Made by a program: the position numbers and the translations under genes. The notes below the pieces were generated by a model. It worked only from the letters and a program-made list of their open reading frames with translations. It was not told where the DNA came from and did no database searches. A DNA stretch of 64,000 nucleotides from Dipteris shenzhenensis (taxonomy: Eukaryota; Polypodiophyta; Polypodiopsida; Gleicheniales), in assembly GCA_047967505.1 (NCBI GenBank), contig CM106538.1. One strand, given 5' to 3'. How positions within the stretch are numbered: position 1 is the stretch's first letter; every line of letters begins with the position of its first letter. Of this stretch, positions 34,106 through 44,637 are shown one piece after another.

Positions 34106-34863
34106 TGATGTTGAGATTGTAAGAAAATAATACGTCTATGCTCAACAGATAACAGGATCTCGTACGCAAGAGAGAAAACAAGATAGTATGGAGAATCAAA
34201 AATTTGATTACTGTAGAACTGATACAATAGATGGCGCTGCCTCCCAACCGTGCGCTCTTGTGAAAGAAGCTTCGATGGCGTGCTGGAAACAATAGAAGAC
34301 GGAGGCTGGATGCTAAGGAATCAGGGTTGCTGTAGCCAGTGATGAAATGGGCTTCACGGGCTTGCTCTTATATAGCCATCAGTCGTAGTCGGTTAGGCTC
34401 AATTGGGTGACCGACCTAGTCCGCTCAAAACGGTCGACTGGGGGTCGGTCTCAAAATAGACCACTGACCATACGATAGAACCGATGCGCAAAATAGAGCA
34501 ACAAACCTACGGTGACCATTCGGCCCAGAGCCATCCGGGATCATCTGAGGCTCCAAACAGGCCCCGCAACCCGAGAGTGGGCTGCCCCGGGAAATGCTCT
34601 GTCTACCCTCAGTGCGGTCAGTCAAGGGATGCCTTCCCGCACTTGCATGTAGCCTAGTTGGCGGTGTGCCAACTCTATCTGAAGTCGTCCAGCCATCAGG
34701 CCACACATGGCCCCCATCTGGTGTCCAAACCAGGACCTACCGGATAACCGAGGTACTCAAATGCCTTCTCCTCATATGGGGGGCTTACAAGTAGAGTTAG
34801 CTGGTTCCCGCGTAGTTATACGAGAGTGGAGCATTGATATCTAACAGAGATGACTCCTCAACA
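34106..34863 (-). mobile_element. Separate LTR (X), probably solo
   Basis: On - it begins TGTTGAGGAGTC at 34863 and ends ctcaacatCA near 34106, about 755 bases, with a TATA motif GGCTATATAAGAGC near 34366-34379. It is GC-rich and unlike copia B's LTR beyond the first nine bases. The 11-base word agcaagacaca abuts both ends (34095-34105 and 34864-34874), like a target duplication but longer than the usual 5. Short + and - ORFs inside are not genes. Confidence 0.6.
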
Positions 34864-35039
34864 AGCAAGACACAAGGACACTATACAAGAGTATATACTA
34901 TGCTCCACCTAAGTGGAATGTACCCATAAAGGGGTTATATACAAAGCAATGGATAAGGGAGGATGAACCTCATACCACATGTAATTATAATATCAACATA
35001 GAGATATCATTAGATGGTCTGTGAATGTGTCAACCCCAA

Positions 35040-35760
35040 TAATGCCTAATGGGACATCAGACTTAACATCACTTGGTTGCGGGGGTTTGGGTTTGAGGGT
35101 ATGATCCATACAAGCATGGCTGATGCCACAATCTTTGCAAAGTGGTGGGAAAGTAGCATAGCTTCCATGATGAGGGCATTATGCAATCCAATGATTCTCT
35201 CCACATCCATAACACTTGATTGGTGCTTGATATGTGTTTGGCTGAACTTGATTTGCATAAACAATAATTGAGCCTTCTACTCCTTCCACATAATACATTG
35301 GATAATCAACATCATATTCAAATTTAGGGTCCACTTCCTCAGGTGGAAGTTGTTGTGTTGCAATAATTGAGCCTTCTACTCCTTCCACATAATACATTGG
35401 ATAATCAACATCATATTCAAATTTAGGGTCCACTTCCTCAGGTGGAAGTTGTTGTGTTGGAATGGCAGGAGGAGCGGGCATCACTACTCTTGGGTATTGC
35501 TCTAGATTGGGTTTTTTGAGCAATTGTAGAGCTTGGGTTTGGATTGGAATAGGATCCAACGTTGTTCCTTGAGCAAAAGTTGGTTGCCTACACTAGAATG
35601 GTAGGAGGAGCAACGGGCGTCATTGCTCTTGGGTATTGCTATGGATTGGGTTTTTTTAGCAATTGCAAAGCTTGGGTTTGGATTGGAACAAGATTCAACA
35701 TTGGAGCTGGTGGTGCTTGAGAAAAAGTCGATTGCCTACACACTAGAATTGATTCCAATT
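35040..35760 (-). pseudogene. gag: Gypsy fragment G3: gag with zinc knuckles
   Basis: A 126-codon frame (35559-35179) continues to about 35045. It has a Pro/Gln-rich region, then CYGCGENHWIAHCP (C-x2-C-x3-H-x4-C) and a second Cys/His set CKDCGISHACMDH. A 99-base unit (35262-35360, 35361-35459) is duplicated in frame and appears identical. An older repeat of about 139 bases (near 35459-35597 and 35598-35750) lies upstream on -. Knuckles bind RNA in gag. The rest of the element is not here. Confidence 0.75.
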
Positions 35761-35969
35761 GGTATTATTGAGGTAGGGGCGGGTTATTTCTTATGATGGA
35801 GATGCAATTACAATTAACTTATGTCAACGAGGACGTAGTAAATTGTGTCAAATGCATGGGTAAATTAGCGATAGAGCTTTGCTTATATTTACATGTTCGA
35901 AGGAGCAATCTTTCTCTTAAAAAAAAAAGGGAGCAATCTCTCAGGAATCTCCCTCATGAATCCTATACA

Positions 35970-36090
35970 TGATTTATATATGCTCATCCTACATGTGATT
36001 CCTATGTGTGCATCCTACATGCGATTCCTATATGTGCATCCTAAATGCATTTCCTATATGCGCATCCTATATGTGATTCCTACATGCAGA
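35970..36090 (+). repeat. cctacatgtgatt minisatellite
   Basis: About seven degenerate units of 15-16 bases such as catcctacatgtgattcc. On - it reads with gcatgtagga, the same word as the 21555-21870 array, in opposite orientation. Confidence 0.75.
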
Positions 36091-36284
36091 GAGAATCAAT
36101 TATTGTAAATGCCTCTTCTCATGTCATGAGTCACGAGGACTTCTATTGAATATTCAACAATGCAGGTTCTTCTGCGTGCTTGAATGCCCTTAAACCATTG
36201 TTAATTGGCAAGAGTACAGTCAGCAGTTGTGCCTTTTTTTTTGGATTGGTGCCGATTTTCCCTCCAAACGTGAACGCCGTAGAC

Positions 36285-36455
36285 ATGACAACAACGCAGC
36301 CAGGAGCTCCCTCTGTCGGCTCGAGTTCAGTTCCTTTGCTCGCGGGTAACGATGACCATTACGGTGGCTTCATCATTGACCCTATTTGCCTGCCCCCTGA
36401 CGGGGCCTCCTTTTCTTTGAGCCTCAAAGCGTCCCTATCCTATTGGAAATCGCAG
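36285..36455 (+). CDS. First exon of a Nudix hydrolase (NUDT2/NUDT8-like), partial
   Basis: From ATG 36285 there are 57 codons to a phase-0 splice donor, CAG then GTGCGT at 36456. The stretch NDDHYGGFIIDP followed by SLSLKASLSYWKSQ matches the N-terminal region before the catalytic domain in plant Nudix hydrolases of the NUDT2/NUDT8 group, which goes on in those proteins to a GVW-K-LP block. No such block follows in this frame or, as far as I can see, in the window, so either intron 1 is very long or this is an isolated exon. The frame is open upstream to 36180 without an ATG, so an earlier start is unlikely. The Nudix box itself is not present. The family hydrolyses nucleoside-diphosphate compounds. 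Confidence 0.6.
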
Positions 36456-37599
36456 GTGCGTGAGCAGCTCGTACGTGTCGCCACGATACACCCCTATTTG
36501 ATTACTTGTTTAATTTTTACCGCCTATTTGAGGTGTGCGAGCCCCGCCAATGTGTATTTATGGCTATCGGCCACTTGAGGTCGCATCAGACCAGCACATT
36601 TTACTTGAGAAGAGGAGCTTACATTATTTAGTTAATGAAATCCAGTCTTAATATTGAGAAGGTCTTCAGCTCTCTGGAGCCGATGGTGGCCAGGGTACAC
36701 GAAGCTGTACTCAACAAAACGATCAAATACGGCTTTCGAGACAATGGGAAGACGAACAAACCTTGCGAGCGTGATCTTGACTAGTACAGAATCATCTAAT
36801 TGCCAACCTGGTTGGCAGCATATTAGAGCAGGATAAGAACTTAGGGCTTTAATCGGGCAAATGGAATATACCCCATTTATTTTTAGGACTTAAAAACGCT
36901 TCGGATACATGTTAAGACACATATCAATTGGAAGAAATACTGAAAGTGCACGCAGGGCACCCTAAAACTGCCGATTAGATTGTCTGCTGGCCGACCCAAA
37001 CAGTAGCCTATAAATAAGCATTACTGGGCCTTTGCCGTCCAGCAGCTCATATGTTAAATCCCCTCTTGGATCTAACCCTAAACACAGTCCAAAACTACAG
37101 TCAGCAAAACAGAAGGATAATCAGCAGGAGACTAACGTTCCAGCCACCCCCGGCTAGAGATTAAACTACTACAAGCCGACGGCTATAGCTTTGGCGTGAA
37201 GACGTGAGTCTAGGCTCAAGATCCAGACCATATTATCCAGTGGTGTGTACACGTTGAATACCAACACTTACATAGAAGAACATCATGCTTTATGGAAATT
37301 CTTGCCTAAATATAGCCAGCTGGCCCTTTGCTAGTGTTCAAGTCCTTTGGTCCCACGTTAACCTGAGGGTCCCCTAACCCTATTGGATTAAGTCCACTAG
37401 TCCAAGGATTAGCGATTAGTTAAATAACATTCTTTCCCTCTTTTATGCATTTACTCTTACATGAAATTGGGAAAGTTTTTCCGCAAACTAGCAATTGACT
37501 TTGAAGTTGAGTCCTCTGCAAACCTATAACTTTGAACTCTGGAATCAACTTATTCCTATTTGCTTTCCTTGAAATCGAAAGGAACATACTTCAAATCCT
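36456..37599. other. No gene seen, possible intron
   Basis: If the Nudix exon is real this is the start of its first intron. I see no further exon. A 60-codon ORF at 36654-36836 has no family features. Confidence 0.4.
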
Positions 37600-38590
37600 C
37601 AACTTCAATAAGTGCTTGGGGCGAATGAGCCTGTCTCTAGCTCCTAGCACCTCTTTTAGTCTACTAACACGAAAGACCGTGTGAACTTTTACATGTGGAG
37701 GCAATTTTGGTTGATTTGTTGTAACCTCATTAGTCTTTTTCAAGATTAAGAACGGTTCATAGTACCTAGGGCATCACTTTTCTACCAACCTTGTCCGTAA
37801 CGTCTTTGATCGCAAGTATACACGCATTCCCTTGAAAAACTCTTTGGGTGAATGCCGTCACTTGCATGTCCAACAAGAAATCCCTAGTTGCATCTAGGTA
37901 AATACCCTTCAATCCAATCGTCACAGGAGATCTGGGTTGATATTCATACATAAGCATAAACGGACTGTAGCTAGTAGCCATATGCTCAATACTATTGTAG
38001 GCAAATTCTGCCATTGGGATATACTTCTTCCAATCAGATGGCCTCTTGGAGATGTATGCCCGAAGCATATCTTCCAAGACGTGATTCACCTTTTTTGCAT
38101 ACTCAAAGTGGTCCTTAATTTCTTCAATACTTCTTGCCAGAAGTGCCAGAGAACTTTGGATCTCACATAAGCATAAACGGACTGTAGCTAGTAGCCATAT
38201 GCTCAGCACTATTGTAGGCTGCCATTGGGATATACTTCTTTTAATCAGATGGCCGCTTGGAGATGTATGCCCGTAGCATATCTTCCAAGATCTGATTGAC
38301 CTTTTTTGTATACTCAAAGTGGTTCTTAACTTCTTCAATGCTTCTTGCCAGAAGTGCCCAGAGAACTTTGGATCTCTGTCAATGACTACGTCACAAGGCA
38401 ACCTATATAATCTAAACAATTGCTAAACAAACCGATGAGCCAGCTCAATAGCCTTTAGGGTTGTTGTCTTTGTAGGTAAGAATCTTGCCAACTTCGTCAA
38501 TCTATCCACCATTACTCAATAGTGTCATGTTCATGCTGGGCTCGGGGTAATCCCACAATGAAGTCCATGGAAATACTCTCCCATTTACTT
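37600..38590 (-). pseudogene. pol: Gypsy G4 integrase with 217-bp duplication
   Basis: On - : WESISMDFIVGLPRA near 38560 (first Asp), then LFRLYRLPCDVVIDRDPKFSG (second Asp, about 38420-38360), then ISKRPSDWKKYIPMAEFAYN and SYSPFMLMYEYQP, then a C-terminal part with KVGRKVMP and LPPHVKVHTVF near 37700. The segment 37949-38165 is repeated at 38166-38379 with drift; 217 bases is not a multiple of three, so the reading frame breaks and fragments appear in two frames. Stops lie near 38500. Integrase inserts the DNA copy; this one cannot work. Confidence 0.8.
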
Positions 38591-39430
38591 CTAGGGATTT
38601 CTAGAGGATGCAACAAACCTCCAACCTTAAGGTGTTTTGCCTTTATTCACTCGACACTGCTAGCACTTTCCTACTAGTTAGTAATCTTGGCCTTGATCTT
38701 AGGCATTTTGCCTTATTTGCTTGACACAACTTGCATCAATTCAGTCCACCCCCTCAACTGAGGGCCATCACATATGTATTTGATAGACTCATGGGCTGTC
38801 AATGCTCCACATAGATAATGTCTCTAAGTTTTCAATGCGTAAATAAATAACTGCATGTAATTCCTACTCTTGAGGTGTAAAAGCTATATCTCGGTACTCC
38901 TGGAATAAGCTGTGCCTACTATGAAATCACTAGCATTAGCCTCGACCACGAATGGTTGGCTAGGATAGGTGCTTCTTTCACTTAAACTTGAGAGTCTAGA
39001 AAGCCTCATGAAGCTTATCATTCTAGGAGATAGGACCGCTGGACCGAAGTCCACGTCCCTTAAGGAGGCTCGGCAAAGGAATGTTTAGTTTTGAATAATC
39101 ACTCACTGACGTCTTACGAAAGATAGTGAATCCTAGAAATTTAGGATTGCCTTATTCTTTGAGGAGCAGGCCAATCTAAAAACTTTTGACTTCTAATTTT
39201 TGATCAATGCTCATGCCCTCTTGAGAAATCTTGCGTCCAAGATACAAGAGTTTGTTACAAAAAAGCTTACTCTTAGACTTCTTCATATCATTGGGGTGAA
39301 GTCCACTTCCTTAAGGAGGTTCGTTAAAGGAATGGTTAGTTTTGAATAATTCCTTAGTGATTTCTTATGGAAGACACAAATTCTAGAAATGGATGGTTGC
39401 CTTACTCCTTGATTGGCGAACCATTTGGAT
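38591..39430 (-). pseudogene. pol: Gypsy G4 RT end and RNase H
   Basis: On - short blocks in changing frames follow the order of gypsy RT end and RNase H: YLGRKISQEGM near 39230, PFVVEANASDFIVG near 38950, and LKSRNYMQLF near 38850. A block of about 135 bases (39045-39180) is repeated near 39293-39425 with strong drift. Many stops. It joins the LINE piece at about 39380-39430. Confidence 0.6.
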
Positions 39431-40640
39431 ATGCATGTGTTCCACTCTCTCTTGGCTAGTTGTTTGGGTGACTAGTGCTAGCCTCGGTAGTCTCCAACTG
39501 GGCAAAGCCCAATCCCTGTGAAGATATGTCACTGTTTGGAAGATGGCATCAATCTGGAGTGGTGTCATGGCGAACTCTGCCTATACAATCTGATGGGGGA
39601 TTGAGTGTTGACTCCGAATCATCTTGGACCCAATAGTCACCTGTAGCGCTCTCGAATCTCTGCCAATTAGTCGCCGATAGATCACTCCCCCATAAAGGTG
39701 TTGCATACATGACTTGGCCTCACAAGTGTATCAAATAGCCATCCCTTTGTCGGGGGGTCTTGGAAGGATGCTTGATAGCACCATAGCTCTAGCCGAGCCA
39801 AAGCTCCTTGTTCTCGTGTACGTTGTGCCTTGGCTGCATGGGTCATCGTGAAAACTAGCCCTGTGAAGACTGCCCGTAGATAGGTGTATGACTACACGAT
39901 CTTCACAAGCTCTCCTCGGTAAATGAAGCTGTGTCAATGAGGCACTACTCATTTGGTGTTGGAAATCATAACCTTGGTCTTGTGAAGGTCGACTATCAGG
40001 ATTTTCTCTGTGCAAAACACCTCTAAGCCGTCTAGTTTTGTAGGCCTGCTGCTGAAGAGGAGTGATCTGCATACAATAGTATCTGTATCATCAAATCAGC
40101 AAGCAAGTATCCCTCACCTCCTAGGCGATGAACGAGTCAATGTAGAAGGGGCATCCTTGCTTCACTCCGATCATGCTTTTAATCTAGTCTGACAGGCCTC
40201 CAGCGGCACGTACTCTCCCTCTGACTGATTCATATAAACTCGTCACCTATCTCTGGGATCTGCATCTCCTGGAGTCTCCTAATCATGTGGGCTTGTGGGA
40301 CTATGTCAAAGGCTTCCTGAAAGTCTACAAAGCAAGCGTAGACTTTCTGGGATCTTGATCATGCCTCCTCAGGATGTCCCATAGAGTCAAGATGTGGTCA
40401 AGAGTGGAATGCTTCCTCCGGCTGTCCCAAAGCCCTCATGCCTGTACCTTTGTGTAAGAAGCTGATCTCTCACTCTAGTATGGATCGATAAATTTTGGCA
40501 AGTGTGTGGCCAATCATAAGGGTGCGGTAGTTCCCCGTGTAGACACCGCAATGTTCTAGAGGGCTACAACACGGGAGGTACTTGAGCATCTTCATCGATG
40601 GGTTGGCATCGGGCCAAGATGTATCAGTGAGAGGGGGTGT
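39380..40640 (-). pseudogene. LINE reverse transcriptase fragment
   Basis: On - the blocks RKHSTLDHILTLW, CFVDFQEAFDIVPQAHMI, ESVRGRVRAAGGLSD, IGVKQGCPF (40440-40150) are those of a non-LTR RT. Then LEVFCTEKILIVDLHKTKVM (40010-39955), FTGLVFTMTHAAKA and FQDPPTKGWLFDTLVRP (39760-39720) are its C-terminal side. The YADD box is split at a frame change near 40060. It differs from the long LINE at 44029 and belongs to another subfamily. Stops and shifts throughout. Confidence 0.7.
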
Positions 40641-40679
40641 TGGAAATGGTGTGGTAACCTCCCCATCTATAAGTGAGAA

Positions 40680-41290
40680 ACTACATTAAGAAATTCTGGA
40701 AGCTATCTCAGTTTTCCTGTGGCATTGATGATGGGAGAAAATTGCTGATGTTTATTCATGGACTTCATCCCAACATAGCTGTTGATGTGTCAGCTCAAAA
40801 CCCCAGCACCTTAAGGAAGCCAGAGACTTGCTGAATATATGAATCCAAGTATAACCTGAAGGAGAAGGGTGTGGGTATTGGTCACTTGGACAGTAGGCTT
40901 GTCAATAAGCTTAGCCCTCCAATGGCTTCAAAGCAAGAGGAATCTTCTTCAACAAGCTCTTCTATTCCCAGGTATCCTACTGTTTATGACAGCAATCAAG
41001 CCTAGCCCTAAGGTGGAGCCAAATGACAAGAAGGATAAGATGGTAAAGCAATTGTCTCAGGCTATTGTTGAGGACAGAATGAAGAAGGACTTGTCTTTGT
41101 GGGGAGAAGTGGACCCGTGAAAATAGAAATGTTTGCAAAGCTAAGGTAGGTGCAAAGCTGAGTATGGTGATTGAAATTGAAGATGACCCAATTTCTGATG
41201 ACCCTGCAGTAGAGCCAGAATTCCATGATTGTAAAATGAAGGCCAGGGTGATGTTGAGATTATTCATGGGTCCAAAAGGGAGCCCTCTTT
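40680..41290 (+). pseudogene. Gag-like retroelement fragment
   Basis: A + frame reads LSQFSCGIDDGRKLLMFIHG then NIAVDVSAQNPSTL near 40700-40810, reminiscent of the middle of gypsy gag. Downstream frames (40869-41120) are Ser/Lys rich like a gag tail. The match is by eye and short. Confidence 0.4.
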
Positions 41291-41916
41291 TCCATTTGAT
41301 CTAGGTGGGTCTATCTTCTGTAACACCATGATTAAGGGGGACTGGCAGTCCATGCTCTGATGCTGGTTCACTGCATCAGGATACCAGGCCCTATCTGCTT
41401 ATTTCCAATTGGAAAAGTCGTGTTGATCATCAATTGACAGTCTGAATTCAAAAGTTGGTTCCAGGATGTATGGCATCTGTATTCTCTCAGCATAAAGTTT
41501 GTGTCCCGTCTAAGGTCTGAAAAACTCTAGCGCAGTGGTAGGGTCATTGAGGACGCTTCCTTTATGAGGCCTCTCATGGCCATACATATTGTCTGACTGC
41601 CATTGCCTATTGATTATAAGTCGGAAAATGACACCTTCAGGATTCCATTGCATGTATTCAGCATCCCCAAAACAATTGGTCAAAATGATTGGCATTTTCA
41701 GATGCATGCTGATCCCCATATGCTGTTCTATTGATCCGCCGTCTGAAAGTGCACTTCATAGCTTTGTATCTAAAGACTCGTGCTTCTAAAAAATGAAACT
41801 TAGTTGTATCAGTTGGAAGCCTCTCATCAGCATGATTTTGTGTGTTCTCTTGTCCCTATGTTTTTAGAGCATCTGCAACCAAGATAAACAGGGGCAGACA
41901 GTAGATACTAGATACA
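41291..41916. other. No gene recognised
   Basis: Two overlapping opposed ORFs at 41510-41789 have no family features. Confidence 0.4.
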
Positions 41917-42276
41917 ATGCCCTTCGTGAGAGCCTTTAAGGACTATAAGACTGAAAAAAGCAATATCTTTTTGGATAAATCACTCATCACCAATATGGTA
42001 GATTTTGGACTCTCAAGGGCTAATGCAGAGCTTAATATTCATCTTTCAACAAAGGAAGTTGGAACAGTAGGGTACATGGATCCTCAATATGTCTTGAGGG
42101 AGCAAGTGACAACAGGAAGTGATGTTTATGTATTTGGTGTTGTGTTGTTGGAGCTAGTGACAGGCCAACTTCAGCTTTTCCCTTTCGGCACACAAAGGAA
42201 TAAAGCTTCTCTTCTAGTCAGAGATGGAGCATATGTGATGCTCATATCACTGCAGGAGATGTGTGTGCAGCATTAG
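41917..42276 (+). pseudogene. Receptor-like kinase fragment, catalytic-loop to subdomain IX
   Basis: A 119-codon frame reads KSNIFLDKSLITNMVDFGLSR, then GTVGYMDPQYVLREQVTTGSD and VYVFGVVLLELVTGQ. These are kinase subdomains VIb to IX of plant receptor-like kinases: SNIxLD, DFG, GTxGYxDPxY, D-V-Y-FGVxLLEL. The catalytic HRD is missing; the sequence before SNIFLD reads KDYKTEK. The Asp of SDVYxFG and the DFG Asp are present. After GQ the frame loses similarity. No N-lobe, transmembrane or ectodomain is nearby, so it is a captured or relict fragment. Confidence 0.8.
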
Positions 42277-42990
42277 GGAACCCTTCTTGTTCCGTTTTTG
42301 ATATGGTTGGCTTTACTCTTGTGTTCTTCAGTCTTCAAGTGCCGAGCTCTCAGAATTGTCTGGTTCTCCACCATCATGTACAGTTGGTGTTGGGGCATGA
42401 TTGCAAGTGAACTCACAGTGTAAGACATGCGTGGATACTATCCATGCAACTGTTCATGTACCTTTATTGTCAAGACTTCCATCCAGCACATGTTCTGGTA
42501 CAGAAACAAAAATGGAGGCAGGTGGATGTGGGACGTTTTCTCAAGGTGTTTGTGACTATACGGGGAGCACAAAACAACAGGACTTGTCAGCTCAGATGTC
42601 ACTACGGAACCAGTCATAAGGCAAAATTCAGGAGGTGGAGGCTGTGCCTTGATGTATCCAAGAAAAATATCTGTGATTCAGATACCATCATTGTTGCTGC
42701 AGCTCAGCATGCATTAGTTGGGACTGTTAACAGCTGCATGCATTCAATGTTACATATATGCTATGACTTCTCCCTTTCATTCTATGGTTGTAAATCCTTG
42801 TCAGAGGGTAAATTTCCTTTGGGCAGGGTGGACTGTAATAAAGGTCAAATTTACTTAGTTAATTTCTAGTCTATTCAGCCTTTCAATGGCTTTGTAAATA
42901 AGCAGTACTTTAGTAGGATGGCCTAATGTTGCCACTGGCATCCTAGGGCAGCCATAAGCAAAGAGGTATTTGGTCCAGGCCTATACGTAT
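42277..42990. other. No gene recognised
   Basis: A 141-codon + frame at 42444-42869, Cys/His containing, matches no family I know and may be chance. Confidence 0.4.
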
Positions 42991-42994
42991 AAAG

Positions 42995-43340
42995 GGGGGT
43001 CCTGCTGTACCATTTTGCAGAAATTGCTGAACCTCTTACTGACCAGTTAAAGAAAGAGGCCTACTTTTGGACAGAGATAGGTTTCGAGGAACTTAAGGAT
43101 GCCCTGACATCTGCACCAACCTTGTTTGCCCAGATTTTTCTCAACCTTTTACTATTGAGGTTGATGCTACTGGACATGGCATTGGGGCTGTTCTTAAGCA
43201 CAGTCGTGGAGTTTGGCCTATGAAAGTGGCAAGTTGGATGATAAGGAGAGGAGATATCGCATTATGATCATTACAATTATGGCAGCCATTTTAAGGTCAA
43301 AACTGACCATAGGACTCTCAAATACTTCCTACTACTCTAT
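42995..43340 (+). pseudogene. Gypsy fragment: RT thumb and start of RNase H
   Basis: On + : HFAEIAEPLTDQLKKEAYFW (43010-43070), FEELKDALTSAPTL, then in a shifted frame PFTIEVDATGHGIGAVL (43140-43195), then SGKLDDKERRY (43225-43255). This is the normal order of gypsy RT thumb and RNase H, with two shifts. Nothing else of this element follows on +. Confidence 0.75.
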
Positions 43341-43553
43341 CTCTTCTCCTAGGCTACGAATCTACATCCTAGCGTGTTGCTTGTGCAGCGCCTCACAAGC
43401 CATGGATTCCCCCAAGGTTTCCAAGTACTTTTGTAATGATTTGCTAATAGATTCTCATAATTACATGCTGTTCTGTCTTTTCGCTACTAGATTCTACCTC
43501 TAGGGCTAGTTTAGCTAAGGATTAGGGCTCAATTAGCTAGGCTGTGAGCTGGC

Positions 43554-44025
43554 TTAGCTACACTTGGCATCATGGTCACTCACAATTTCTTGGGGTAAGC
43601 CATGCGGCTTAAATACGTTTTCCATGAATTGTTGAGCAACCATAGAGGCTGTATATTGAGTCTGTGGGAATAAAATGGGCAGCCTTAGTGAGCCTGTCAA
43701 CCACCACATATATGCTGTTCCAACCTTTATAGTCACTGGCAGACCTGAAATAAAATCCATGGAAATGTGTGTCCACTTTCCTTCAGGAGATGAGTAGGGC
43801 TAAGGTTCAGCCCCCTATTTTGTTGACATGGCTTATCGCTCTGCACATAAGTATATACATCCCTCCAAATGATTTGCTTGACTTCTTCATAAGTCTTGAA
43901 CAACCCTATTTGGCCAGGCATAGGAGATGAATGCAACTCTTGCAGAATTTTCAAGAAGAAATATTACTGCCATTCTATGACAATAAACCATCGTGCAAAT
44001 CTAGCTTGGGATCAGAGTAGTACTC
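43554..44025 (-). pseudogene. Gypsy fragment: integrase zinc domain and core
   Basis: On - from about 44025: SDPKLDLHDGLLS, ILQELHSSPMPGQIGLFKTYEEV (the HHCC region with its second His changed to Gln), CQQNRG, then MDFISGLPV (first Asp) and GLPQEIVSDHDAKCS (second Asp, about 43570). It ends at 43554. It faces the + strand RT/RNase H piece, and at its other end abuts the LINE. Confidence 0.75.
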
Positions 44026-44028
44026 CTC

Positions 44029-44637
44029 TTGACCGACCTCGGGACCTTCCCTGCTTGCCTCGACATCAGTATCTTCCTGCTCCGTAAAGGGGCGGATGGG
44101 AAGATCGCAGCCTTGGCCCCGAGGGATGACCCCAGCTTTGCTTTCACTTTTCTCAGCGACGGCACCGAGATTTGGACAGACGACTCGGTCTGGGAGGCTC
44201 TCAGAGAGCAGACGCACGCTCAGATCTGCTCCTGGATAGGCCCGACGGGTGGACAGCTTCTCGAGACTCAGTGGTCCGAGGGTGACGTGCGCCTGCGGTG
44301 GCGATGCGCCGCCAAGCGTTTTAGACTGATTGTGATCCTCAGGCCCCCTCTATCGTGGCCCCTCCCCCAGGATGTCAGAGCTTGGACACCACAGAAACTT
44401 CGCGCCTTTTACGGGATGACTACTTCAGAGATCTCGAGTTGGCTCGAGAAAGCGTTTGTCCATGGCACCAAAGGCCTCACGCCTTTACTAAAAGTTTTGA
44501 AGAACGGGCAGGATGACCCCGCCTCCCCCTCCAAACCCTCACAGAAGCGTCAGCGCCTTCATTCCGAACTACCAGCCTCTTCCTCGACCTCGGCCGCGAG
44601 CAGACAGTTGTTCGCAGCCTACCAGTCCTCATCATGA
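44029..44637 (+). pseudogene. LINE ORF1, 5'-truncated
   Basis: About 200 uninterrupted codons with no ATG at the left edge, ending TGA at 44635-44637. The right half is Pro/Ser/Lys-rich (about codons 160-200), consistent with a basic RNA-binding tail. I recognise no named domain. GC and CpG content is much higher than the flanks, like ORF2. The left edge adjoins an opposed gypsy fragment, so the LINE looks 5'-truncated inside ORF1, common for LINE insertions. Its stop overlaps the ORF2 start. Confidence 0.6.

Noticed and set aside
42444-42869. 141-codon + ORF as a host gene
   Set aside because: No recognisable motif, overlaps another open frame, and sits between element fragments.
44010-44030. 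Possible target duplication cagagtagtactcc / cagagttggattcc at LINE ends
   Set aside because: 11 of 14 match, but the left flank reads as gypsy integrase on - and the right as copia RT, so the flanks are not one split sequence.
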